The translations under genes were made by a program, and so were the position numbers. Below the pieces are notes generated by a model. It was not told the DNA's origin, ran no database searches, and saw only the letters and a list, made by a program, of their open reading frames with translations. Positions 36,182 to 44,500 of a stretch of 58,386 nucleotides of DNA are shown here, one piece after another. This stretch comes from Sphingobacteriales bacterium (GTDB lineage: Bacteria > Bacteroidota > Bacteroidia > Chitinophagales > UBA2359). Where the stretch lies: positions 1 to 58,386 of the forward strand of contig JADKCK010000033.1 of NCBI GenBank assembly GCA_016718845.1, read 5' to 3'. Each line of letters starts with the position of its first letter. Position 1 is the stretch's first letter.

Positions 36182-36792
36182 AAGAATTTGAATCCTACAA
36201 ATTTAATTTGGTAACCTACAAAGAAGAACTTGAGGCATTTAAGCAATTACTTACAAAGCCAAATTTAGAAGAGAGCAAAGACATCTTGCCTTTCTTTAAA
36301 GAAAAAAAACATTTAGTAGCTCAAATAGGTACTTTAGTGCCAGATATGCAAACACCTGACAAAATAGCTTACGAGTTTGATATTTTTGGTGATTTTAAAA
36401 GCGATTGTGTAGTTGGGGATTCAAAAGGGCAAAATTATTGTTTCATCGAATTTGAAGATGCAAACGAAAAAAGCGTTTTCGTTCAAAAAAAAGGTAAATA
36501 TAAACCCGAATTTTCCCCACGATTTGAGCATGGCTTTAGTCAAATAGTAGACTGGTTTTATAAATTAGATGGACTGCATTTCAGAGACTTTAAAGAAAGA
36601 TTTGGATCAAGCGAAATCAACTATCATGGCATATTGATAATTGGTAGAAATAATTATTTAGATGAATCTCTTAGAGAGAGATTAAAGTGGCGAACAAATC
36701 ATGTAATCATCAACTCAAAACAAATTCATTGCTATACATTTGACGATTTGTACGAGAGATTAAATAGAAAATTGCAATATACCAGCCAATAG
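36178..36792 (+). CDS. DUF4263 (Shedu SduA-type) PD-(D/E)XK nuclease-like protein
   Basis: 204 residues. Landmarks of DUF4263 appear in order: FGDFKSDCVVGDSKG (D76), CFIEFEDANEKSVF (E91-F-E93), RFEHGFSQIVDWFYKL (115-130), HGILIIGRNNYLDESLRERL (150-169) and HCYTFDDLYERL (184-195). This is the C-terminal nuclease domain of Shedu anti-phage proteins; here it is almost the entire protein, with only a short helical N-terminus. The last acidic motif is ExE rather than ExK, so activity is uncertain. It is translationally coupled to the RelE-like gene and has a terminator 8 bp past its end. Confidence 0.75.
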   Translation: MKEFESYKFNLVTYKEELEAFKQLLTKPNLEESKDILPFFKEKKHLVAQIGTLVPDMQTPDKIAYEFDIFGDFKSDCVVGDSKGQNYCFIEFEDANEKSVFVQKKGKYKPEFSPRFEHGFSQIVDWFYKLDGLHFRDFKERFGSSEINYHGILIIGRNNYLDESLRERLKWRTNHVIINSKQIHCYTFDDLYERLNRKLQYTSQ

Positions 36793-36799
36793 CCACTAA

Positions 36800-36838
36800 A
36801 CGAGTTTGCCTTATCAATAAAGCAAACTCGTTTTTTTT
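36800..36838 (+). terminator. Terminator of the RelE-like / DUF4263 operon
   Basis: ACGAGTTTGC pairs with GCAAACTCGT around a 12-nt loop and is followed by T-run; it closes the operon before ruvB. Confidence 0.92.
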
Positions 36839-36924
36839 ACCCCAACTTTAACGCCCACCACCTACTATATATTGCACAAAGCTAGCATAAAGTTGACTAA
36901 AAAAACGCATCTACCAAAAAAAAT

Positions 36925-36955
36925 TTGGCTTTTTGCTAAAAAAGCACTACTTTTG
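36925..36955 (+). promoter_or_regulatory. Promoter of ruvB
   Basis: TTG (36925-36927), a 20-bp spacer and TACTTTTG (36948-36955), 18 bp before the start codon: a leader of only a few bases is expected. Confidence 0.78.
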
Positions 36956-36972
36956 TACGATAAACAACGAGT

Positions 36973-38004
36973 ATGAGAAAAGACTTTTTAAAGGGCGATA
37001 AAGACAACCTAAAACCGCAAGACCAAGACGTTGAAAAGGTACTGCGCCCAAAGGCAATAGACGATTTTACAGGGCAACCACATATTGTCGATAACCTAAA
37101 AATATTTGTCAAGGCTGCCAAAATGCGCGGCGAGGCACTCGACCACGTACTACTACACGGCCCACCGGGTTTGGGCAAAACTACCTTGTCGTATATTGTA
37201 GCCAACGAGTTGGGCGTAAATGTAAAAGTTACCTCGGGTCCCGTTTTAGAAAAACCCGCCGACCTTGCCGGTTTGCTCACCAACCTCGAGCCACTCGATG
37301 TGCTGTTTATCGACGAAATTCATCGGCTAAACATTACCGTCGAGGAGTATTTGTATGCCGCCATGGAAGATTTTACCATTGATATAATGATTGATAGCGG
37401 CCCCAATGCACGCTCTATTCAATTAACCCTCAACCCGTTCACTTTGGTGGGCGCTACTACGCGCTCGGGTTTGCTGTCGGCTCCTATGCGGTCGCGGTTT
37501 GGCATTACATTTAGGCTCGAGTATTACGATGTCGAAACCCTAAAACGCATTTTGTTGCGCTCGTCCGAAATTTTAAAAACCCCCATTACCGACGACGGAG
37601 CCTTAGAAATAGCCCGCCGCAGCCGTGGCACGCCGCGTATTGGCAATGCCTTGTTGCGTCGTGTCCGCGATTTTGCACAAGTACTCGGCGACGGAACCAT
37701 CAACCTCGAAACGGCTAAATACTCGCTAAAAGCCCTTAATGTAGACGAAAACGGTTTAGACGAAATGGATAACCGTATATTGGCAACCATCATTGATAAG
37801 TTTTCGGGCGGACCCGTAGGCATTAGCACCATTGCCATGGCTATTGGCGAAGAACCCGGCACCATAGAAGAGGTATACGAACCCTTTTTGGTGCAAGAAG
37901 GCTACATAAAACGCACTCCGCGCGGGCGCGAAGCCACCGATATTGCCTACAAACACTTGGGTAAAATACCTCCACTAAGCGGCAAAGTAGGCGATTTGTT
38001 TTAA
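36973..38004 (+). CDS. ruvB: Holliday junction branch-migration helicase RuvB
   Basis: 343 residues. AAA+ motor that drives branch migration with RuvA. Walker A GPPGLGKT (63-70), Walker B LFIDEIHR (111-118), sensor 1 VGATTRSGLLS (159-169), Arg-finger region APMRSRFG (170-177) and the C-terminal winged helix ending YIKRTPRGREATDIAYKHLG are all present. It has its own promoter and terminator; ruvA is not in the window and ruvC is 11 kb away. Confidence 0.98.
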   Translation: MRKDFLKGDKDNLKPQDQDVEKVLRPKAIDDFTGQPHIVDNLKIFVKAAKMRGEALDHVLLHGPPGLGKTTLSYIVANELGVNVKVTSGPVLEKPADLAGLLTNLEPLDVLFIDEIHRLNITVEEYLYAAMEDFTIDIMIDSGPNARSIQLTLNPFTLVGATTRSGLLSAPMRSRFGITFRLEYYDVETLKRILLRSSEILKTPITDDGALEIARRSRGTPRIGNALLRRVRDFAQVLGDGTINLETAKYSLKALNVDENGLDEMDNRILATIIDKFSGGPVGISTIAMAIGEEPGTIEEVYEPFLVQEGYIKRTPRGREATDIAYKHLGKIPPLSGKVGDLF

Positions 38005-38046
38005 TCTACACCCCATTATCAGTACATCAACCAAAAGTCATTACAC

Positions 38047-38097
38047 AAAAACGGGCAATTTAGAAAAGATTTATGCTCTTCTAAATTGCCCGTTTTT
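38047..38097. terminator. Bidirectional terminator between ruvB and an acetyltransferase
   Basis: ACGGGCAATTTAGAA pairs with TTCTAAATTGCCCGT, flanked by A-run and T-run. The stop codon of the leftward acetyltransferase gene touches it. Confidence 0.9.
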
Positions 38098-38609
38098 CAC
38101 TGAGCTATTATCTGTTTTTCGTAGCAATTATAAAAACCCGTGTAACCTTCGTATTGTATTTGGTCTATGTATTGGTAGCCGTGTTTTTTAAACAAGCTAT
38201 TGGCTGTTTCGTTACCCTCAAAAGTATCTAATCTTATGTATTGCTTGTTGTTAAGCAATGTATGTTGGTCGGCAAAGTGCAGTAGGGCTTTACCAATACC
38301 GCTCATTTGGTACAAGGGGTCTACTGCCAACCTATGAATAACATAAAAATTGTTATTCTCCGATAACCAATTTAAACCATTATACTCTTCTGCTTGCTGC
38401 GTATTGATGCAAACAATACCCACCAATTGTTGCTTTTGGTATGCCACAAAAAGCGTTTTATGCCAAATATCTTGTTCAAAAATAGATTGTAGCGGGTAGT
38501 TTTTATCCCACTGATAGTTACCTTGTTGGTTCAACAACTCGGTTACGCGCCGCACCAATAGCATAATTTGGTTAATATCATCGAAAGTAGCTAAACGTAT
38601 GGCAAGCAT
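38097..38609 (-). CDS. GNAT-family N-acetyltransferase
   Basis: 170 residues. VIHRLAVDPLYQMSGIGKAL, then LLHFADQHTL, is the acetyl-CoA-binding motif; IRLDTFEGNETANSLFKKHG follows as in typical GNAT enzymes. The acceptor is unknown. A minus-strand TATCTTTG box lies at 38644-38651. Confidence 0.9.
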   Translation of the reverse strand: MLAIRLATFDDINQIMLLVRRVTELLNQQGNYQWDKNYPLQSIFEQDIWHKTLFVAYQKQQLVGIVCINTQQAEEYNGLNWLSENNNFYVIHRLAVDPLYQMSGIGKALLHFADQHTLLNNKQYIRLDTFEGNETANSLFKKHGYQYIDQIQYEGYTGFYNCYEKQIIAQ

Positions 38610-38699
38610 ATACAGCAGTTTTTAAATTATCGTTAATAGACAGCAAAGATACTAATTTGTTTTCATTTTCGTTATACCTTGAACAAAAAAATCAACATC

Positions 38700-39368
38700 A
38701 TGACTATTTCAACCGTTTTTAAACAACGTTTTAACTTATCGGCTGTTTTAGCCCTATCGGTTTTGTTTAGTGTAGTGCTTATTGCTTACCGATACCATTT
38801 TACAGGCACCAAATTGTACTTGTTTTTTTACTGGAACCTGCTATTAGCCATTATACCCTACCTACTAAGCTCGGCGATAGTGTTGTATCCACCCAAAAAC
38901 AAAAACAACTTAATGCTATACTTGCTGATAGCTGTTTGGTTGCTATTTTTCCCAAACGCCCCCTACATCCTCACCGATTTATTTCACCTGCGAGCCAAAC
39001 CACCCGTGCCATTTTGGTACGATTTAGTGTTAATATTGTCGTGTGCCTGGAACGGTTTGATACTGGCAATTGTATCACTTTGGGACATGCAGCAACTACT
39101 AAACCGCTTGTTTAACCGCACATTGGGCTGGATTTTTGCCTTATCTGCCCTTGTTCTAAGCAGTTTTGGCATTTATTTGGGCAGGTATTTGCGCTTTAAT
39201 AGCTGGGATATTGTATCAAATCCACGACCATTGTTTTTTGATATTTGGGACAGAATCATCAACCCACTATCGCATACCACTACTTATGGCGTAACCATTT
39301 TGTTTAGCACTTTTTTAATAATTTTGTACCTCGCCATTCATCAAATCAAACAACTAACAAACGATTAA
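38700..39368 (+). CDS. DUF1361 integral membrane protein
   Basis: 222 residues from ATG 38700 (a TTG 21 bp upstream is less likely). Six membrane helices and the family motifs LFFPNAPYILTDLFHL, PFWYDLVLILSCAWNG and SFGIYLGRYLRFNSWDIVSN define DUF1361, of unknown function. The stop is 4 bp before the dispersed element that precedes the T9SS plug gene. Confidence 0.88.
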   Translation: MTISTVFKQRFNLSAVLALSVLFSVVLIAYRYHFTGTKLYLFFYWNLLLAIIPYLLSSAIVLYPPKNKNNLMLYLLIAVWLLFFPNAPYILTDLFHLRAKPPVPFWYDLVLILSCAWNGLILAIVSLWDMQQLLNRLFNRTLGWIFALSALVLSSFGIYLGRYLRFNSWDIVSNPRPLFFDIWDRIINPLSHTTTYGVTILFSTFLIILYLAIHQIKQLTND

Positions 39369-39372
39369 TACA

Positions 39373-39586
39373 TTGATACCAACACCCAAAAACAGCAATA
39401 TCCAATGTGCCTCGCAACCCAAAAGGCTTGCGCCAGCCCCGCTTGTTTATGTTGAGCGTAGCCGAAACACAGAAAATGTCTTTTTTGGGGGTGATGATTG
39501 GCACTCCCTAATTTGCCAAGTTGGTGGCACCCCCTCAGCAAAGCAAGAGCCCGTTACACCAACCACTTTTCAATATCTGCCTCAAA
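39373..39586 (-). repeat. MITE-like dispersed element, copy 5 (about 214 bp, both ends present)
   Basis: On the minus strand the left end is TTTGAGGCAGATATTGAAAA at 39586, the core GGGGGTGCCACCAACTT...CACCCCC follows 52 bp in, and the far end reads TTGATACCAACA at 39373. An extra stretch of about 24 bp (CTACGCTCAACATAAA) splits the CCGCGTCAAGCGGGGC block. Confidence 0.75.
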
Positions 39587-41082
39587 CTATCGTCAATAAC
39601 CAGCACTTTATCCGTCCATCTTTTCCTTCACTCTTTCACTCTTTCACTCTTTCACTCTTTCGCTCTTTCACCAAATCGCCACATCGCTACATCCGCACAT
39701 CCCCACATCGCCACATCGCCACATCGCAATATCCCCACATTCCCACATCGCCACTTCACTCTTTCGCCACTTCACTCTTTCGCCACTTCACTCTTTTGCT
39801 TTTGTGCCTAAGCACTGCAGCCCAGCCCACCACCGACCCTAATGCCGTTGATTATTATACCGACCAAGTACTACAATACACCGATTTTGTATACAACCCG
39901 CAAGTGCGCAGTGTGCAATTGCATTTGCTCAACGAGCCTTTATCGTATCCCATTATACCCCTTAACGGACGAAGCACTTTAGAATTATTTTTTGATGAAT
40001 TAGGCACCAACCGCACCAACTACAGCTACAAACTAATACATTGCAATGCCACTTGGCAACCCTCTAACCTCGACCCCTTCGATTTTACCGATGGCTTTAC
40101 CACCGACGACATCACCAACTTCTCGTTCTCGAACGGAACCTTACAACCCTACACCCAATACCATTTGCAAATACCCAACAGCTATATGCGCCCCACCAAA
40201 TCGGGTAATTATTTGTTAGTAGTTTTTGAAAGCGGCAACGAAAAAGCCTTAGTTCTAACACGTCGATTTATGGTTTACGAGGATATTACCCAAATAAACG
40301 CCAACTGGCTAACAGGCGGCGCACGCGCTGCCACCGACACCCACCAACGTATTAGCTTTACCATAAACTACGACCCCAATAAAATCACCAACCCCATCGA
40401 CGAGCTACACGTAAATGTGCTACAAAATGGGCGTTGGGATAATGCAATACTCGACCTTCCGCCGCTTTTTATGGGCAATACTACCCTTAACTACGATTAT
40501 ATGGATAAAACATTGTTTGCCGCCGGCAATGAGTTTCGACCTTTGGATATTCGTAGTTTTTTGTTGCGCAGCGAACAAGCCCGTAAATTTGACACCATCA
40601 ACAACCAAAAACACATTTATTTGCGCCCCGACAACATACGCCGACAAGGTTACTCCCGATTTAGGTTAAGCAACTTTGATTACAATGGCAAATTTTATAC
40701 AGGCTCTACCGACAACCGCTTTAAATTTATTGATGCCGATTATGCCTACGTCCATTTTTCGCTGCCCTTTGACCAACCCATTAGCAATGGCAATATTTAC
40801 ATAATGGGCGGTTTAACTAATTGGCAAATACTACCCGAATATCAACTGCACTATCAAACTGCACAAAAAAGCTACGAAACCAGCATTTTGCTCAAACAAG
40901 GTTTGTACGATTATCAATACGTTATTGTATCCGACGGCAAACCCAATGTAGCCGACCATAGCCTAATAGAAGGCAACTATACATCAACCGAAAACGATTA
41001 CCAAATACTAGTTTATCAACGCTCCTGGACAGACAGATATGACCGATTAGTAGGCTATAAACTGTTTAATACCCTGCGATAA
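39373..41082 (+). CDS. T9SS plug protein (DUF5103 family); start unresolved
   Basis: The conserved protein starts with a hydrophobic stretch LLLLCLSTAAQPTTDPNAVD (about 39,796) and runs to 41082: YTDQVLQYTDFVYNPQVRSV, GRSTLELFFDELGTNRTNYS, YSYKLIHCNATWQPSNLDPF, and a C-terminal FYTGSTDNRFKFIDADYAYV. This is the T9SS plug family, which closes the SprA translocon when idle. There is no in-frame ATG upstream. The frame can be read back only to a TTG at 39373 inside a dispersed repeat, across 8-, 9- and 16-bp tandem repeats. A non-ATG start near 39745-39802, or a lost start, is likely. Confidence 0.85.
   Translation: MIPTPKNSNIQCASQPKRLAPAPLVYVERSRNTENVFFGGDDWHSLICQVGGTPSAKQEPVTPTTFQYLPQTIVNNQHFIRPSFPSLFHSFTLSLFRSFTKSPHRYIRTSPHRHIATSQYPHIPTSPLHSFATSLFRHFTLLLLCLSTAAQPTTDPNAVDYYTDQVLQYTDFVYNPQVRSVQLHLLNEPLSYPIIPLNGRSTLELFFDELGTNRTNYSYKLIHCNATWQPSNLDPFDFTDGFTTDDITNFSFSNGTLQPYTQYHLQIPNSYMRPTKSGNYLLVVFESGNEKALVLTRRFMVYEDITQINANWLTGGARAATDTHQRISFTINYDPNKITNPIDELHVNVLQNGRWDNAILDLPPLFMGNTTLNYDYMDKTLFAAGNEFRPLDIRSFLLRSEQARKFDTINNQKHIYLRPDNIRRQGYSRFRLSNFDYNGKFYTGSTDNRFKFIDADYAYVHFSLPFDQPISNGNIYIMGGLTNWQILPEYQLHYQTAQKSYETSILLKQGLYDYQYVIVSDGKPNVADHSLIEGNYTSTENDYQILVYQRSWTDRYDRLVGYKLFNTLR
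39627..39795 (+). repeat. Compound minisatellite before the T9SS plug coding part
   Basis: Five units of TTCACTCT (39627-39666) are followed by degenerate CACATCGCC units (period 9, to about 39755) and three units of CGCCACTTCACTCTTT (period 16). The same two motifs occur at 51.21-51.36 kb. Confidence 0.9.
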
Positions 41083-41156
41083 GTTAGTAATAATGAGGAT
41101 AAATCAAGAAGTACAAGAATGATGATTTTTATTTATCACACCACTACCTCAAACAC

Positions 41157-41196
41157 AAAGCGGCTGCCCCAGATACCTCTGAGACAGCCACTTTTT
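41157..41196. terminator. Imperfect hairpin after the T9SS plug gene
   Basis: GCGGCTG-CCCCAGA pairs imperfectly with TCTGAGA-CAGCCAC, flanked by AAAG and CTTTTT. Confidence 0.65.
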
Positions 41197-41213
41197 ATAT
41201 TAGCTCATAATAG

Positions 41214-41235
41214 TTTGATGCCGACATTGAAAAGT
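41214..41235 (+). repeat. Solo end of the MITE-like element (copy 6)
   Basis: TTTGATGCCGACATTGAAAA at 41214 is identical in type to the left ends of the other copies, but no core follows. It gives the clearest form of the terminal repeat. Confidence 0.65.
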
Positions 41236-41567
41236 AGTAAATAGCTACTCAATTTACACCAACTTGTTTTTTAAATTTACAACGGAGACACAGACACCGA
41301 CAAGGACGGTAAATTTGGGGGGAACTTTGCGACTATTTATCCCGACATTATTAGATGGTATGTCTACTAAATCCTGTTAATCCTGAAATCCTGTCGGTTA
41401 ATTTTTGGTAACTATTTAGCCTAACTCATCAGAACCGCCATACTTCGTTGTTTGTATCCCCATAAACAACTTTTGCCCTAAATTCGGTTGTCCGGTGGAG
41501 ACACGGACAACGGCGGGAGCGGACAGCTAACAGCGAGAAGCGGACAGCTAACAGCGGACAGCCAAAA
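41236..41567. other. Spacer with short repeats and a dyad
   Basis: No gene is seen. GTTGTCCG / CGGACAAC forms a hairpin at 41483-41507, and GCGGACAGCTAACAGCG is repeated 2.5 times at 41519-41562, next to the adhesin stop codon. The middle has a sequence AATCCTGTTAATCCTG, of a kind common in Bacteroidota spacers. Confidence 0.6.
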
Positions 41568-44500
41568 CTACCTTACCAAAGTAACATTAGCTTGTGTTTG
41601 TTCGGTTTTGCCATCGGTATAAACTACTTTAGCGCTGTATACATACACGCCAACCTCTTGTTCAATGCCGTTTAATAAGCCGTCCCAGCCTTCGTTTAGG
41701 TTGGTGGTGGTGGTTTCGTACATTTGGGCACCCCAGCGGTTATAAACTACCCACGATATTTGTTGCACATTAAAGCCCAAGGCATGGAAGGTATCGTTTT
41801 GTCCGTCGCCATTAGGCGAAAAAGCATTTGGGAAGATGATGCGATTAGGCACAGTTAACTGCACAAACACATTGGCGGTTTCGGTGCAGCCTAGTTCGTT
41901 GGCAACAATTACCTCGTAAAGGGTACTTTGGTTGGGCGATGCTTTGGGTGTTTGGCAATCAATACAGCTAAGTGTTTCGGTGGGTGTCCAGTTAAAGGTT
42001 AGCGTATCGCTATTGTTGCTTTGTGCATTTAGTGGTAGCGATACTTCTTGCCCAAGTGTCATAAAAATGGTATCGTTGGCAAAAGATGCCGATATGCTCG
42101 ATATTTGCACCGCTTGTTGTGTGCTCGATACACAACCATCTACCTCAACAGATAAGGTTATGGTATCGGTTTGGGCGGTGTTCCAGGTGGCTGTTTGTGG
42201 CGTAGCTCCGGTGGCTGTACCTGCTGTGCCAAAGTTCCAGGTATAAGTGGCATTGGGTATTGCATCGCCTACAATGGTGGCGGTTATGGGGTTGCCTACA
42301 CAAGCACCTTGCCCCGACAAAGTAAAGTTGGGTGTGGTGCTAATGGTTTGTAGCACAAATGTTAGGGCTTCGCTTTCGCAGCCGTCGTTTGGTATGTGGG
42401 TAGCACGTGCATAATAAACCCCTGCTGTATCTGGCACAAAAGTAGTGCCTGTGGTGATAAGGTTGCCACCTATTGGGGCATCGTACCAACCCACATTGGT
42501 GTTGGGTGCTGTTGATACTTCAAAAATTTGAGTGTTGGTTTGCCCTGCACAAATGCTAATTTGGTCGCTGCCTACCAATGTAGGTGTTGGCGGTGTTATA
42601 CAATTGCAAAACTCAATGTTTACCAACGCAATACTGGTGGCTGCTTGGCAGGCATTGTTGGCAGCCGTTACGGTATAAGTAAAAGTATAGGTTTGGGGCA
42701 CTTGTCCGGTGGTGTTAAAAGTGCCATTAGCGGCATCAAACGAGCCAGCACTTGGGTAAGGATTAGATTCGATAGACCACGTACCGCCTGCGGGGGTGTT
42801 GGTGATAACCGTTGATAAGTCAATGGTTTGTGGGGCATCGTTACAAATGGTTATGTTGCCATCTATACCTGCATCGGGGCTTTGCACCAATACAATGGTG
42901 GCGGTTGCGGTATCGTTGGCACATTGGGCAGCCCCTAGTAGCACATAATCAAAAACATAAGTGCCTGTGGTTTGGTTAGTGGCATCGAAAGATGCGGTTG
43001 CGGCATTAAAACTGCCTGCTGCGGGTATTGCCGATGCGGGGTTTAGTTGCCAAATGCCACCTGCTTGCTCGTTGGTGATGATGCTAAACAAGTTAACATT
43101 ACCTGCTTCGCTGCTGCAAACCGATAGGGTATCGTTGTTGCCTGCCATCATTATGGGCGGAATGGCAATGATTACCTCGGCGGTATCGGCGGGGCAAGCA
43201 CCTACACCATCTACCACATAACCAAAAATAATTTGTCCCGATGGGTGTCCTGTAACGTTAAATGTCGAGTCGGTGGCATTAAAGCTACCCGGTTGTGGGC
43301 TTCCGTTTGCAATTACCCAGTTACCACCTGCGGGTGCGTTAGTTAGGTAATCGTTTAGGTGGATAAGGTCGGTAACATCGTTGCAAAAAACTTGTACATC
43401 GCCTATGCCAGCCGATATGGGTGCTGCAACGTTAATGGTGCTAAAAGCGGTGTCGGCGGGGCAGGTGTTGCCCGATGCCACTACGTAGCCAAATGTATAA
43501 CTGCCCGGAGTGTGGTTAGCTATAAAAAAGGTGCCATTGGGGGCATTAAATATGCCTGCATCGGGTTGTGGACTATTGGGGGCAACAATCCAAGTGCCGC
43601 CTGTGGGTTCGTTGGCAATGGTGTTGTATAGATTTACAAACTCGGCGTTTGAGTTACACACATCGTAAATGCCATTTAAACCAGCGTTGGGGCTTTGGTT
43701 AAGGGTAATGGTAATGGTTGCCGGCGAGGGGTTAGACAAACAGCCCGATGTGGCGGGTACGCTGTATGTCATGGCATAAATACCGGGCGTTTGCCCCACC
43801 AAATTGAACGTGCCTGCTGCTGTATCTAACGAGCCAGCTATGGGTGTTGCCGAACCGGGGGTTAATTGCCAAGTGCCGCCTGTATCTTCGTTGGTTATAA
43901 AATCGCTTAGTAGCAGTTGCTCGGCATCGTTGGTGCAAACCTCGTATGCGCCACCTACACCTGCTGTTGCTTGCTCAACTACTGTAAGGTTTTGGGCAGA
44001 TGAAGGGGCACATCCGGCGGGCGGCGGCGTAGTAAGGGTGTAGGTAACTTGGTAGGTGCCGCCATCTCTGCCCAACAAATTAAACTGGTTGCCTGTTATT
44101 GTTGCGGGATTAGTGCTACCTGCGGGTGTGTTGCTAATGCTCCAGGTGCCGGGTTCTATGCCGGTAGTTAATAGGTTGTTTAGGTTAAAACTATTGCTGG
44201 CATTACATAATGCTACGGGTAGACCAATGGTGCTTACGTTGGGGCAAGCACAATCTTGCACTACTATTTCTAGGCTGTACACCAATGGTTCGCAAGGAAT
44301 TTGATTAAGGGTGTAGGTAAAGGTATAACTACCTGGTGCTACGCCTGTAAAATCGCGGTTGGCAAAAATACCTGTCGAGCCAGAGTTATCTGCATCGTCC
44401 CAAGTGCCATTTACCGAGCCTGCTGTTATAAGGGTATTAAAATTTAGGATAGGATTGTTGCCTGCATCGGTGCTGTTACAAATGGTGGTATTGGTAGCTA

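Noticed and set aside
39373..39620. Coding N-terminal extension of the T9SS plug protein
   Set aside because: The translated extension is the MITE-like element (FFGG-type frame also appears in copy 2) and simple repeats, so it is unlikely to be protein.
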